This document shows, in pieces, positions 38,412 through 61,800 of a stretch of 64,000 bases of DNA. Location of the stretch: assembly GCA_037389465.1 (NCBI GenBank), contig JAZARR010000179.1, positions 2,142,501-2,206,500 of the forward strand, written 5' to 3'. How positions within the stretch are numbered: the first letter of the stretch is position 1; every line of letters starts with the position of its first letter. The position numbers and the translations under genes were made by a program. The notes beneath the pieces were generated by a model, which did no database searches, was not told where the DNA came from, and worked only from the letters and a program-made list of their open reading frames with translations. This DNA is from Baylisascaris procyonis (Eukaryota > Nematoda > Chromadorea > Rhabditida > Ascarididae).

Positions 38412-39898
38412 CTATTCTATTCTTTAAAAACGCCAACTTTTCGTATAAAACTGTTTAAGTTTGAACGTTGTTAGTGGGCACATTTTGACAGGATTCATAG
38501 CAATGTTGCAGCATGAATCATTCCGCAAATAATAGTGCGACAATATTTCGTACCGGCGACATTCGTTAGCGATATAACAACTCTCCGAAATTTGCAATAG
38601 ACTGGAAATGAGTATTTTTGCTTGCAAATTGCAAAATTTGTATGCAATTATTGCATTCAATTCGCGCTATTGAATTATTACGCATAGAAATACTCATATC
38701 TAAGAAGTGAATGTTTCTGTCAGACATTTGCCTCAACATTACCCGACATAAAGCCAAGCTTATATTTGCAATCCTTCGTCATCTCAACTAGATGTGAGGG
38801 ATCACCAGTAAGTTTGCAACCTTCAGCAATTCAGGCGCTATGTAACCAATGAAAGAAATTGAAAAAGTGTACCTTTCTTTAAACAAATAAAAACCTCAAG
38901 TTACCAGTAACGGCCAGTTTTCCCTTGCAGCCAAATTTAATGAACTGTAAATTTCCAAAAAATAGTGAATCGTAAAATTCTCCAAAAAACTGGGGGGGGG
39001 GGAGGGAAGGATATGCAAATTTAATCGAGAATACGGATAACATTTGTGCATAGAAAATATGTTGAGCAACTTTATGTGTTTCAGCGTGTGGGTCCAATGT
39101 TATCGTGGATTTGGGGTATACTTCAAGCAACCGTTTGCTCAATTGTTGACCTCTCTCCAATAGCGATCTTTGCCAGTCGATCAATCACTCAACGCTGCAA
39201 TGAATCGTCGTTGATACGTATGCATGCAATAAATCCTTAAAATTCTGGAAGCAAATAGCAATTCGTCGATAGGATTCTGTTCTTAATTATTAACACTGAT
39301 TAATCCATAGATCGATTATTGAATTTTGACATATTTTTAAATTTTCTTCTGGAGGAAACTCCAATGGGGAACACTCATTGGAATGGCATGGCATATCGAT
39401 GATGGGCAAATATTTTAATTGGAGAATGAATTTCCGTATTAGAATAGAAGTCAAAAATGAAAGTTCTAATCAACGGTGGCATATATCCGCTAGTGTAAGC
39501 CTTTTCCAATGTACTTCCACGGGTGATGGTCGATGTTATCATTACTATTACTTTCAACTCGCAATTTTCCTAGCTAAATAATGTGAAACAATAATACAAC
39601 ATAGTAACAGTAATAGTAACTAAAAATTAACGATGTTTTTACAGTAATATAATTAGAGCGATATAGTATGGCAACATAGCAATGTTTTGCACACTCACTG
39701 ATTTAGTACAGTAACATGCTAGCTATAATACGGTTGCATAAATTACAATATTTTGCCTTCCCTTCTTTCGAATTATAGATCATTCAAGTGAACTCGTTTA
39801 CAACGAGAGTTAGATGAAATCAACGAAACGGTAGCCTGATCTTTGGTTTTCTGAGATTGTTTATTATATGCAAAATCGAAGGTCAGGGTTAGAGGCTT

Positions 39899-40026
39899 TG
39901 ATAAGGCCGTATATATCCATTGAGGGAGTAGATCTCTTTCGTTGATAGTAATAAGCGATCTCAATTATGAGTGATGGCATCGATCGGCAATATCGATAAA
40001 AATGTGCATAAAAAGAGAGCGGATAA
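39899..40026 (+). promoter_or_regulatory. GATA-site cluster in chitinase promoter
   Basis: Within 150 bases of the chitinase start lie TGATAA (39899), TGATAG (39943), CGATAA (39994) and GGATAA (40021), plus a TATA-like CATAAAAAG at 40008. In nematodes TGATAA-type sites bind ELT-2/END GATA factors that drive intestinal genes, so gut expression is a reasonable inference. AT-rich DNA gives some such sites by chance. Confidence 0.4.
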
Positions 40027-40030
40027 ATAA

Positions 40031-40039
40031 TTTGTGCAG
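40031..40039 (+). promoter_or_regulatory. Candidate trans-splice acceptor, chitinase gene
   Basis: TTTGTGCAG lies 8 bases before the ATG at 40048 and the sequence upstream is not coding in phase, consistent with spliced-leader addition. Confidence 0.5.
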
Positions 40040-40047
40040 TGTTCAGT

Positions 40048-48941
<8,894 letters not shown>

Positions 48942-51756
48942 AGCGACACGATCGTTACATTGACACATGATTTGCCATTCAAGTAAATGTCAGGTTTTAT
49001 ACGCAGCTACAGATTTAACCACTATAAAACCAAAAGAGACAACGTAAGTGCGAGCTCGAACTCCGATGTTCTGATTTTTGTTTGGCTATTCTTATCCATC
49101 AGCTGTCATTTCCATATTGTAATTTAAATTACCTCGATTCCCTCAGATCAATCAATAATTCTTCGTCGATTTATATTGTTCGATTAGTATGATTCGCCAA
49201 GTTGCTTAAATGCTGAATTATATAACTAACTTCACGGGAAATGTAAACTTTTTTTAAAAGTCTATATTTAGTTATATTTGTTTAGTTATTAATCATCTTT
49301 CGTATTAAAATCACTCCTAAACGAATACACTTCTTTAAGGAGAAAAAGTAGCTAATGCTTTCAGAATTTACTAAATAATTAGCCATTTTATCGTATCGTT
49401 TTGCCACCTCATAACCATTACCATTCTCTTTGATCGAAATGGGGCTATAATTCAGCATGACAGTGATTTAACGATTTGATCTAATCGATTTAGTTCAATT
49501 CACTGAGAATCACTAATTTCACATTATTGTTAACATTGTTAACCGATTTTGCTTTGAGAGTTAAAATTTAGCTAATTAAAATAATTGATCCATTCTTCAT
49601 CTATAATAATTCTTTACGTAGGTGTTGCTTGATGCAAAATGTTGGAATATTAACCAATACCTATATAAAATTGTAATATTATTTACCATTTATATAAAAT
49701 TGCAATGATGCAATATCATTGCGATTATAATTATACGAAATTGCAGAAATTATGGTGCTTTATTCTATATTGAATGGTAATGTTTAGGTTATCTATATGT
49801 ATAAGTATCAATATTTTTGTTCTTCGTTCGAAAATTTCTCTCGTTCTGTTTCTCATCTTTTTTATTTATTATATACGATGCTTCAAGTTCAATTTTTTGA
49901 ATTTCATCCCTTTATTGTGCTATAAAAATCTCAATCTGTTGTTTATTGCGCTGTTGCATTGTACTTGAATTTACATGCACGCTGAGTAATTTCAAAGCAT
50001 CAACTAAACCAATGGGAAAACACGACAAGGGAATTGACAATGATATGTGCTTTTCAGGCTACATTTACTGCAGCAGTTATTTCATGAAATATAGACAAAT
50101 AATTAAACATATGAAGAAATGCATCATCATTTGCAATAATCCGGCTACTCATACAAAATCTGTTCGATGCGCATTGCAAACTTGGTTCTCAAGCTAAAAC
50201 CATCGAACTATTTGTTCGGTGGTTCTAGCTCGGGAACCATCTGAGGTTACAGCTGCAAGAAATAGTGGCTATAATGTGTACGATGGTATGACTTCTCATG
50301 TCTAAACTTCACATCGATTTCCCACCTTGGGATGAATTTATACACATTTCAAGAATAAAAATATGCGTCATTTTCCATTGATCGCGTATTCGTTTTATCG
50401 GAATCGAGATACAGAACATAAATGTTTTACAGAGGATCCGCTCAATCATTTTTTGTTGGGTAACTTATGAAACTGGTTGATCATTTGATCAGAATGCAAA
50501 AAGCACATATTTTGCGAAATCTTCTAACACAATCGGCTCAAAATGAAAATCCGCTCGTCTATACACCTTTATATGACTATAAAATGTTTCGAAGTTCATC
50601 GATCAACTCATTATATTATACCGATCGCTAATGGAATATTTTATGCATACTAATTCCTTTATTGTAATTCTATACTTTCCATATGATAGGATTACTGCAA
50701 CTTCACAGTAGATCGCAAGTTGAAACAATTCAAATAATATGTGAATGCAGTCAAATTTCTTATCTCTAGAATATTTTTGAACATTCTATTCTAAACTCAT
50801 ACTATTCTATATTGAAAACTGTTTGTTTAGACAATATGAGGGATATATAATCGCAAAGACAATCTAATATTCAATATTCATCTTCTTTAGTGATGTTAAA
50901 CGATTTGGATTTGAATTTTATTATAGCACTCTCATAGTTGAAACATTTCTTATAATAAAATATTGTATTAAAAATTGAAAATATATTTTATATCATTAAT
51001 TCAATGCTGCTCTTTTATTGATGAATCCTTTAGCAATAGCTAAAAATTTCATCGACATTTGAGGGGTAGAATTCGATTTTCTTCCATTAGTTCTTTTATT
51101 ATTGTGTTGCAGTTTACTCTATTCTTTTGTGAATAAAAAATTTTCAACAAAATTATTTCTTTTTTCTTATATTTTCAATGAATTTCTTAATTAAGTCTAA
51201 AGATATTTTTACATTCTCATCGAAAAAACACCTATTTTATACTACAACGTGAGTATCAATTCTCTTTCGTATAATAAGCAGTATTCAAAGAGCAATTTAA
51301 CTAGAAAATGAAATTAAATAAATCGGAAAACGAGCCTCCACTTGAACGTAAATGTTGCCTATAACGAATGCCAATGGATGATGCCAAGATGTCTCAAAGC
51401 AATTGATTGCTAATGCCAAATATGTTACATTCTGATGAATTACCTATATTTAAGATCAGTGATATGCGTAATGCCCCAGGCTGTTTCCAAGAAGTGATAG
51501 CATCTAATGTGAAGGTTGTTTATGATAGTAATAGGTGCTAGACAAAAGGTTACAAGGAGGCTTGACGAATATTGATGAATGATGGTAGGGAGTGGTATGG
51601 TGTTCTCGAATTTTAAAAGAGGGGTTCAGCTCGTCCATACTCCAAAGCAATACTTCACTGATGACGAGGATACTGGTGCAAAAACAAAAATTGAACAGAG
51701 ATACTCAGCGAATGAAATTCAACAATAGTGATGCCAACACTCCAACTGGGTCTGAT

Positions 51757-51885
51757 TTGGGTAAATCCTCTCCGATCACTCGGGTGTAATCTCATTCAAA
51801 TCACTCGGGTTAAACCCTGTCCCAATAACTCAAGCCAAACCTCGCTCCCACCATTTCGGTTAAACCCTGTCCCAACCACTCATGG
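51757..51885 (+). repeat. Degenerate 25-26-bp tandem repeat, about five copies
   Basis: Units resemble TCACTCGGGTTAAACCCTGT followed by CCCAA; two units (near 51804 and 51858) are nearly identical in GGTTAAACCCTGTCCCAA and the others are diverged. There is no coding context. Confidence 0.75.
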
Positions 51886-53084
51886 TCACGACTGACCACT
51901 TGCAATATTATTCATATCCAGGCAATGCGGACGTTACCTGAATCGTTTCAACAAATGCGTTTTTGCAATGGGTTTACAAATCTTCCACTAACTGTTTCGC
52001 TTTTGATGCTCACATATTCAACTCGAACTTTAGTGCTTAGTATAACAGTGTCTGTTGTGTGGACATACGTACATGCAAGCCTTGATTTGCGTTGCATTGG
52101 AGAGGAGGGTTGAAGCAATTGAAATCAAGTCCAGCTCAAGAAGTTAGGCTCTCTGAAGATGCGAAGAGGAGAGGGCATAGGACGCCATCTATTTGAATTA
52201 CAGAATCTCAGGAAGTTGGAGTTTGCTCACTTATCACGAAATCATTTCGCAATCGCATGTGAGACATCGAGTGCTGTCATATTTCAGTGTATTATTATGA
52301 GTTCCCCCGTATCAATATATGTTCCATTGTGCATACTACCCCACTCTCTAAACTCGTCAATCAATCACCAAGCAGTCCCACTCAATTCCGCTTCAATGAT
52401 GAATAAACCCAAATAGCCCCCCCCCCCATCTCCCACCAAATATGGTGCGACGACATCTGACAACCGGAGTAAATCTATTTTGCAGGCTACTACTTAACCA
52501 ACCTCATGGCTACTATTTAATAAGCCTTCTCCTCCGAGCTGATCATTTTTTATGTAACGTGTAAAGTCCACCGTCTAAAATCCCATTAAACACCCAAAAA
52601 TCATTGGTACTTCTTTCACAGCATAAACAAAATGTGTAAACAAGAAAAAACATTTTCATTGCTCAATCGCCACGTATATCAATAAATAATAATTTGATAA
52701 TGTATAGAGAAACATAAGATAAAGAATACTATACAACAAGTCGTTCGAAATCGACGTATCATTCATATAACGGTTCACGTTTCTGAGATCAGAGACAAGA
52801 ATTGACAATATATTTATCTTCAAAGATGAGTCGAGCAAAACACGCAAACATCCACATACAAACATAGTGACAACAAAAGTTGGGATGTATGATTGGTGAG
52901 GAATAAAACAAAGTTGAGTGGGATTTGAATAATGTAGCTATTTGCCAAAAGAATGTTGTGGCATTTTAATGCAAAGTTATCATTGAGGAATTATGTTGTA
53001 AAAAAATCATATAAAACATCTAAAACTTTTGCATATTAAATGGAACGGTGGGCTCGAGTGCAAAGAAAGTAGGAGATGGCCGGC

Positions 53085-53111
53085 GGGAGGGGGAAGTGGG
53101 TGGGGGAAGGG
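53085..53111 (+). other. G-quadruplex-forming motif
   Basis: GGGAGGGGGAAGTGGGTGGG is followed by further G-runs, giving at least four tracts of three or more G with short loops on the plus strand. It is isolated, in an intergenic region. Confidence 0.6.
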
Positions 53112-54765
53112 AGGAGATAGAGAGGTCTCTAAGGATCGAAGCAATTGGCATGCAAAAACCAATACAACAGAGAGTCTTAGATATTCATGTGGTAGCTATC
53201 CGATGTAGATCATCAAAGAAAACCATCTTATCGGAATCAATCTGCTTATGATCTACTCGAATTCTGTGGAAAATTCTATCAATGCTTCCAAATGCCAAAA
53301 AAAGCCTCAAATCACTCTAAATTCGATGGAAAATCTTTTCGAATTTCGCATTTCTCCACCGCATAAAAGGTCATAAGCCATAACAATCCATACAGAATGC
53401 ACACCATGTCCACAATATAAAACTAAATGTGATCGACGATCTTTCAGATAAAACATTGCCAATACTCGAAATTGAACACTTCAGAGAAATCGAAACCAAA
53501 CAACAACTGTTTCTATATACATCGATCGTATAAGTCGATTTTACATACAACATATATGTATTGACCTATGATCATCTATTTACTATACTATAATAATATA
53601 ATGCATAAAAACAGCGATAAATTTTTGAGAAAACGGTCATATAGATATCTCAAACTCTGCGCCATATAAACTATAAGGCAATTAGGGGAAAGCAAAAATA
53701 TCCGACCTTGTTGCGTCATAGAACGACGTTTTGTTATACACGTATGATGGCACTTTTCATTTGTGATCATGATTCCCATTCTATGCTCAGCACAAACCGC
53801 CTCCTTCCATTCCCGATAATAGCCATAACATCTCAAAATTGAAGACGTTAGAACTCCATATTCTTAATGAACCTCAATTCCCTTAGTAATCGTATCACGA
53901 TAATGTCTCATTATTTGTTTTAACGATAAACGCTTCAATAAGATATCACCAAAATGGATGAAGGGACAAAGCGCGAGCACTAAGGCGAATCAATGGTGAC
54001 TATCGAATGTAATATGACCGAAAATAAATTGTTGCCGATATCGAAAGCACCGGTATTCCGATAAACAAATAGACAACAAACATAAGCTGTTGCTTGCGTC
54101 TGAAATGATAGCTGCATGGCGAAATGTGGATTATTTTGAGATGAAAATAACGTAAGATCTCTTAGCGGTACAATCAATTCATCACCATTACGTTCTCCAC
54201 CTTTCCCTCCCCCCCTTCTCAGTCGTCAACCTCAGAATATATCATCAGAACTCTGGGATTCTAAACCATCATTCTAGAAGTCGTCACTATTCAATGAGTA
54301 CTTTATAAATTTATAAACGCAAGACGGCTATTCTCGGAGCAAATTCGAGAATTAAAACAAATAAAAACAATTAAATATTTCAATAAGAAAGCGTGAGCAT
54401 ATACCTCAATATGTATATCAGAGCAAATTCATGCAAACTATATACATTTATAAAATTGCGCATAGAAATGAAAGAAAAATGGAGAAGCTCATTTCAAGAA
54501 AGAAACCATAGAATATGTGCTAAGCAAAAGAGTAAAACCAATGCCACCTTCTTATGTGAATGGTAGCAATAAGCGAAAGAGAATAGAGAGATATCATATA
54601 ACAAGGACATTTACAATAAGAGAGGATGATGATGTACCCGTATTTGGGTAAGGCTCATTCAATACAAATAGTCGTCGTTAGATAGAAATTTTTTAGAATT
54701 CAGGAAAGAGACAAACAGTACGGCGACTAATTCGATTGAGAAATCGAAAGAGAGAAGAGGAGAGA

Positions 54766-54787
54766 GGGAAAGGGGAGGGGGAGGGGG
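54766..54787 (+). other. G-quadruplex-forming motif
   Basis: Four G-tracts (3, 4, 5 and 5 G) are separated by AAA, A and A. About 1 kb past the stop of gene 6; transcripts of that gene, if they reached here, would be C-rich. Confidence 0.6.
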
Positions 54788-55305
54788 AAGAATAGCGATA
54801 GAAAAAATAATGGAGAGCAAAATATTGCTAAAAATATGTTAAGCAAACTACTGCTAAAGAGATTCTTGAAAACTACGATCAACTCATCGAAGTCGGTCGC
54901 AATAATTGACCTACATGGGAAGATTATTTCTACATGTGCGCAAAATGATAATTCAACTGATAATCATATATAAATAGATGCCGTTGATAAGGCAGAATAA
55001 GCGTGAATATCAGTGAAAGTTGTAGCTCAATAAATTAATATATTCATACGAAACTTGGGCGGATAACAACCTCATTTCCTTTTGGAAAAAGAATATACCA
55101 TCAAATTTTAAACAACAACGAAAATTCGATGGCAAATAAGTAAGTTCCAAAATTACGACACTGCTGCATCGCTGGCAATCGTTGTTTAAATTAGTCCGGC
55201 TCCACCTAGAATATGTCAGGTGTCATAATAAAACCCCTCCCCCCGATTATGACGCCCACTTTGCATATGCAAGAAGTAACGATAAACTGTACATTCGAAA
55301 AAAAT

Positions 55306-55588
55306 TATTTACAAAACAATTTACAATACGTCTAACAATCCACTCAAGAAACTTTCAACTCTTTAATTCGCCTAGCATAAATATTCACGTAACGAAGTAT
55401 GCATATCCTTCCTTAACGCTTTCTCGAAAAAAAAAATCAAATTTTTTGATTTCTTCCGCTCTAAGATATATATTTTCTCTATCATCTTCGTTAAGCCACC
55501 TTAAAGAATATCCATACAACTACTATCTAATTACAAGGAAAAACAATAACGGAAGACCCATTTCAAAAGGAAAAGCAAAATATTTACA
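55306..55588 (-). promoter_or_regulatory. Two PUF-type (UGUAAAUA) elements in the 3' region of gene 6
   Basis: On the minus strand TGTAAATA occurs at 55313-55306 and 55588-55581, within about 525 bases after the stop codon of gene 6. UGUANAUA is the Pumilio/FBF-type recognition core that represses or localises mRNAs. The 3' UTR end is not known. Confidence 0.4.
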
Positions 55589-55828
55589 ATCAATAGACAA
55601 TAATAATTACAAAGCCAAAAGCGGTAATGATGGCTCAAAAGAAACGAGATGTGGGCCATGTAACTCACTAATGTACAAATACAAGTTGCTAATTTTGCAT
55701 AGCAGCTATTATGAGACTTTTTATAACTTAGTAAGCATAATCCAACACGGAAATAAATTTAACTTCCCCCTCCTCCCTAATGGATCAAATTCAAACCGTT
55801 CGTCTCAACATTTGATTCACATATTCGC

Positions 55829-58800
55829 TTAAGCAGCACTTCTAAGTATCATCGCAAAGAGTCGTTTCAACATGGTCTCCTCCTCTCCTACCGACTTGCT
55901 GCCTTCTTTCGAGTGAATCGTTTTCACATCTTCACCGTTCAAATGTTTCTCATATGACTGTGCATTGTTATCGCCGAGTGGTAATGGCGAATAGAACGAG
56001 ACAACACGATGCACAGGTGGTGAGCAAGGTGCAACACGACGGCGTCTATCTTTCGGATCAAAGTACGTAAACACCAGATATCTAAAATATGAACCTTCAA
56101 ATGTGTTATATATTTCAACTTAAACAATCGCCTTATAAATAAAGAAAAAAGTGCAAATATTTTAATAATTAAAATGTTGCTATATTACATCCAAATAACT
56201 GCTAACACTAATATTCTTGCCATCCAATTCAGCTATTGTTAAGGCAAACATTACAATCGCTTTAAATGTAATATCCCATTTTAGTCACACCAGTTTGAAA
56301 CCGAAGCAACGATATTAAATGGGGGACAATTCCAGTGCACCAAAGGCGTTGAAAAAGGGCTCGAGAAGCATTATTATGCCCGTCCTTCTGCACCCCTCCC
56401 AAAAACTATTATGCACACAGCAACACTTATTATCAAAAGAATAGTCAAATGACTAAACATGAACTAGTTTGCCCAGCATAAAACATTTTAAAATATTTTT
56501 AGCTTCCTACCGTTTTAGTATAATCAAGTTGCAAGCATGCTACGACAGACTGATATTCCGCCTGAGCCATAACAGGATCCATTCACAAGCCATCAGTCCG
56601 AGTGCGACTCCTTATTGCCTCCTACAGGGCTTCTTCATCAGCCTAGGTTTTCACAAAGCAAGACGGAAGCACTAAGATGCTACACAAAAAATAGTTCGAT
56701 TACATGAAAATGACTTCAAACTCCCGATAAAAATTACCGAAAAAGTCCCACATTCTTACATGGAAAAGGAAGGAAAAATTGGATCAAACTGACCCATCCT
56801 CGTATTTGTATTTGATGCGAACATCCGATCTGCGATGAACGAACATCAACTGCTTTGCGTTCAACATCGAATTATTCTCTTCCATATCTTTGCGCACCTT
56901 AAATTTATATCATCATATCAATAACACTGATTATATGCGTTCGGCATTATTCAGCCTATTTTTTGCATATTTTATCACTGTTTAAGTACCATCAAGTGGC
57001 AAATTATGAAAATATATTTCAATGACAGGCACGTCATTTTTGATTATCCGAATTGTCTAAGTCTAAAATGATAAAGAACCAACTCCATCGATGAGCTAAT
57101 GGACAAGTCGAATTTTAGGATTATTGAATTAATAGTTCCTTCAATAAGGCCGCCTCACTTAATACAATAATAATAGAAATGCATTATTATTTCAATGGAA
57201 TAGAAGGTCACAAAGACCTGAACAAGGAAACATAAAATTTGCTCCCATATAGATAAAATCAAAATCAATCACACCTCTCTAGAACCAATCTGCGCTCCAA
57301 GCTCGCCCCCCTCCCCCTCTGCTTCCTTCACCTCTCCTTACCTTCCCTCGCCGTGAATCGTCTAAATAAAGCACAATATGAATCAACCATATCCTTCAAT
57401 ATAAGCAAACAAAACCTCGTTATTATTGTTTGCATCGCCGAAGCACATAGCCGCACGAACAAAGTCGGATGGATGAACACTCAGTGCATCGACCAAAATC
57501 GATTGGAACGGAATCACTTCACGATGATTCTGCCATTTCTAAAGCGTAACACAATATTTCAGCCACGTTCAAGCACAATCAAGTCCAAATGAAATCCATA
57601 TGGATAATAAAGAGAAATTCACCTTTTTCGAAGTGAATCGTGTCGCATTTTATGAAACTATTGTGAAATATGCAAAATCTAATACATTTTAAGAGATTTT
57701 TTGTATGCATTTGCATCGCTATAGGCTATCGTTATCGTACCATACCCTAACGATCTACAGTAGATACCATACATGATATATTCGTCATCGCACTATACAC
57801 ATTTTCTTCTTTCATAGGACGATCCTCTCAAAACAAGAGAAAAAGATGCTGAATGAGACCTCTCACTATTCCCTGAGCTTAGAAGCTAAATAAATCCGTA
57901 AGCATGCAAATCTCTACCATCCATGCATGGACTTATCCTTAACATACTTTTGCAACGATGAAAATCCCTCCAGAGAGCAAGAATCAACGATCAAGACTGT
58001 GAACTGTGTAAATGCACAAAAAACCTGCAAGTTACAGGAGTGATCCGTACTGACAGCTAAGAAACAAAAGCAAGCTGAATTTTGTGAATGTGGAAGATAA
58101 ATTATTAAACAAATCATCAATGAGTGTTCAAGTAAAAAGTAGCCCCACCTTGATGAAACTGCACATCGCATGTGCGTTAATGTGCGTCTTGCCCGAAAAG
58201 CGAATGCGAAATCTGCGTCTCTGGGAACGATTTACATCCAGAAATGCATCCAGAATACCTTCGTTAGCAATTACGCACGCCTTCTGTTGCTGAAATATAT
58301 CACATTCAATTATATATGAAATATCGACCAAAAATATCCCACATTTGACCGAAAATGAAACAAGAATTATCAATGCATCAAAGAATGTTCTCTTTCCATA
58401 ACAGCCATTGAGCGATCTTACTACAAAAAATGGCAGTGCTCATCTTTCTGTACTTCTTCTTTCTAGAGTAAAACTTTTAAATTCAAACAAACCACAGTAA
58501 AACCAAACTCCATAACTACAACAAATAAAAACCAAATTTGTCTACCATATCACGTTTGAAACGTTCAAACAAAACAGATATGGGACAGCAACGCAGCTGT
58601 TAACTCGATCATAGTAGATTATCTGATATATACTTCAGAAATTTTAAGTGAACCAGCTCTAAATCTAAGCAAAGCAAAGACGAATCTGCTAATGTAAGTG
58701 AATTTGGATCACTTCTTCCATACACAGAACAAAATTTTGAAAATCTAACCAACACTTTAGAAAGCCTAGCTCCTCCCGGCTGACCATAAAGTAAAGCTGG

Positions 58801-61800
58801 AGATAGTTACAACTCTCTGAAATCACCTCTATTTCCTCCTCCTCTGCCGCCCTTCTTGTTCAGCCATGTGGAAACATAAGGTCGCATCTTAATGCATAAA
58901 ATAATACGTCCGCTAGAAAAATAAATGAAGAATAGTGCTGCAGAAAGTAGCTCGCACAATATGCACTTTTCAAATTCTTCTCATATCGCCAATCAACTCC
59001 ATAAACTGCCAACAAATAACAAAAATGTGCCATAACGCATTCATATATTTTACTTGATGCGACTGTTCGAGCAAATCTTCCTCTTTTGAAGATCTAAATC
59101 GATACATAATGCAATATATGCAAATTCAGGACATCTTAAAATCAACATATTTCATTTCGAAGCTCATCAACATCTCAAATACAATTGCACAGCTAACAAG
59201 GAACGATCTGAGGAAACTCACCGGCTGGATAATAGTCAATTCATCAATGCCTTCAACGCTAAGCACTCGGTGCAATTCAATCTCCTGATCTCCTTGAATG
59301 CAATCTAATGTGAGTTTGCGCAGATTTGGCAGCCTGAAACAATGAAAAGACAGCTTAAATAATCATTTCTACTTTGTCAGCTTATCAGTGCTCAAGATCC
59401 CTTTTCATTATCAATCAAATAACTGCTACAGTCAAGTCGCTGAAGCTTTGCTAAGCCTATTATAACCGTTACTGATGAAATCGCATACTTGATGAGTGTC
59501 ACTATAGTTGAAGGGCACTCAAAATGATGATAAAAAATCAACACAAATGCCTCTAACTTAAACTTCAATTTCTAGCAAAACTTTAAAAAACAGTCTATAA
59601 AAAATCAAAGAATAATAACGTCGACTTGAGCAGGGCAATAACAGAACATGGTATACGAAAAGAAAAAGAATAATAACATGTACTACGAGAATAAATTCCT
59701 ATTCCAACTTGAGCCACCCAAAGGACATAATTGCTATACCTCAACCATACCTCATTACTTCTCCTTATAAACATAATACCTGAACAAAACAATAGTTGAA
59801 TCACTAACTGTTTAAGAAACCAAAACAGAAGCAATGTTGGTCTCTTCTGATAGAACGAATGATCGTTGAAGACAACATGCAATGGTTGTACATTGCGCAA
59901 CTGTGCTGCCAATCTCTCGAAACGCCCTCCTGACAACTCGGTCAACTCCATACGCATTTCCTACACTCGATTATATTTATTTCAGTAAATAAATTTACAT
60001 ATCTAAACTATAATAAACAAAATCACTTATATCGTTTTCCTACGGTTATTTTTTAATAGCTCTTTTATTGAAAATTTAATATTGACCTCTTATTAGAAAC
60101 TTAAAACAATAAACGATGGCAAAATAAAATAGTCAGATTATTATCTATCACTTAGATAAATCATTTCATTTCAAAAGATATCCCTCCCTCTATAAAATTG
60201 TAAGTTATAGAAATCACCTTAATAACAATGCAAAATGCTCAATAAGATCATCGCCTTAAATGCATCACAAAATTAATGAAAGAAGTAATCTTAAAACCTT
60301 TCTTTAATAAAAAGCATATTCGATTCAAGTATAATCTCCTTCAGTTTTAATATTATGATTCTTATTTTACTCGATATCATTATAAACATACAAAAACTCG
60401 ATCACCCAATGCCATCTTCGAATAATCACAACACAAAAAAGCAACTCAATAATGGAGGGATACATGAATAAAGAGATGAAAAAAAATTGTCATTATAAAA
60501 TAAAACCTCAGTAAGTTCGACAGGTCCACAAATTGACTCAGTGCTCGACTGCTGGCTGGATGGAAGCAGATTATACGGCACAACACCCGGAATACTCAAC
60601 GAACCCGACGAACCACCGCTACGATGACTGTGTGGCGAATGGCCCATTTGACGCGACGGTGTCGTCTGTGCTGTCGGTGTTGCAGCCTGAAATCAACTTA
60701 GCTTCATCACTCACAATTAGCACATCACAAACATTCGTTTTAGTCAAAGTCATTATGCAGACGGTAAACCTATTTCTCCTTTTCTACGTTCCTATTTCCC
60801 CCCTCCCCCACCCGCTTCCTTCCTGGATTTATGTAAAAATGAAACAACTGCCCTGTTTAAAAATCGCATAAATCGGTAGCATAGGTGGATCAGCTACGCC
60901 CGGAAAATATATAAAATTTAATTTAGATATCTAATAGATGCATTTACATTAATAAGTAAATGAAGTCAATATCTTCAGATTGCCCTCTGAAAAGAAATAT
61001 ACAACTTCTTGCAAAACATTCATCAACTATACTATTACAAAAGCCTTTGTTTCAAAACCTTTTATGTTTTAACCACAAACTATCTTTTATGTTTCAATTG
61101 AATGAAATTAACCACAAACTAAAAAAAACCTGATTCAACAAAAAGAAAGTGACTGTTGATAAGAATAACAATAATTTCTGCACATTTCTTATAAAACTGC
61201 AAAATGTTCGAGTAGAAAAAAGAACGACGAAAAAGTTTCATTATTATAGAAAAAAAAAAAACAAAAAAACAAAGGAAGTTTTGAATAAATTAAGCAAATC
61301 TAACCGCATATGATCCACTTTTATTCGGTCCTCCCGAACTTCCGTTGGAATTGATATTTGGTAAATACAATGGCGAATCGCCGAAAGCCGATTGATCACG
61401 CTCAAGAAATGAGCCAAAATTTTGCAACCAAACCTGAAAGCCAATTCATAACAGAAACATTATAAAACACCCAAAATTGCGGATGGTAAATTAAGCGTTT
61501 CATTGTGAACTCTTTGTGAACGACAACAAAAACACTGCTTCAGTCAAGTATCCGTCTGCTCTTTTCCCTTTTTGTAACAACAGTCTTAGATAAACCTCTT
61601 TAATAAATAAAAGAAATTTCACAGAATTCTTCACAGCCGACCCATAATGCAATATTCATGTGGAATAGTAAGGATGGATTCTAGTTAAAACTATCCAACT
61701 ATCTCACTTCAACTATTCATCAAATCACCGCGAAATGAAACATAAGACTTCATACAAACTCAATCAATCAAACACATCACAAAATATGCATGCAACGTTA

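Larger units (their letters stand above)
34526..40030. other. Divergent intergenic region, REEP-like and chitinase genes
   Basis: About 5.5 kb between divergent 5' ends. It contains a LINE fragment (about 35.9-36.3 kb), three AT or CT/AT microsatellites and otherwise unremarkable AT-rich DNA. The plus-strand frame at 37789-38049 lies in a T-rich stretch with repeated TTTTCGC words and is not supported as a gene. Confidence 0.55.
48942..55828. other. Convergent intergenic region, chitinase and gene 6 3' ends
   Basis: Nearly 7 kb with no gene I can support. AT-rich to about 51.3 kb, then with scattered G-rich tracts (53.1 and 54.8 kb) and a degenerate 26-bp repeat (51.76 kb). A plus-strand open frame at 49946-50197 and the 216-codon plus-strand frame at 55182-55832 have no recognisable family; the latter ends within the last codons of gene 6 on the other strand. 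Confidence 0.5.

Noticed and set aside
49946..50197. Plus-strand 83-codon frame with several Cys residues downstream of the chitinase.
   Set aside because: No family pattern, splice partner or trans-splice site; likely chance or 3' UTR.
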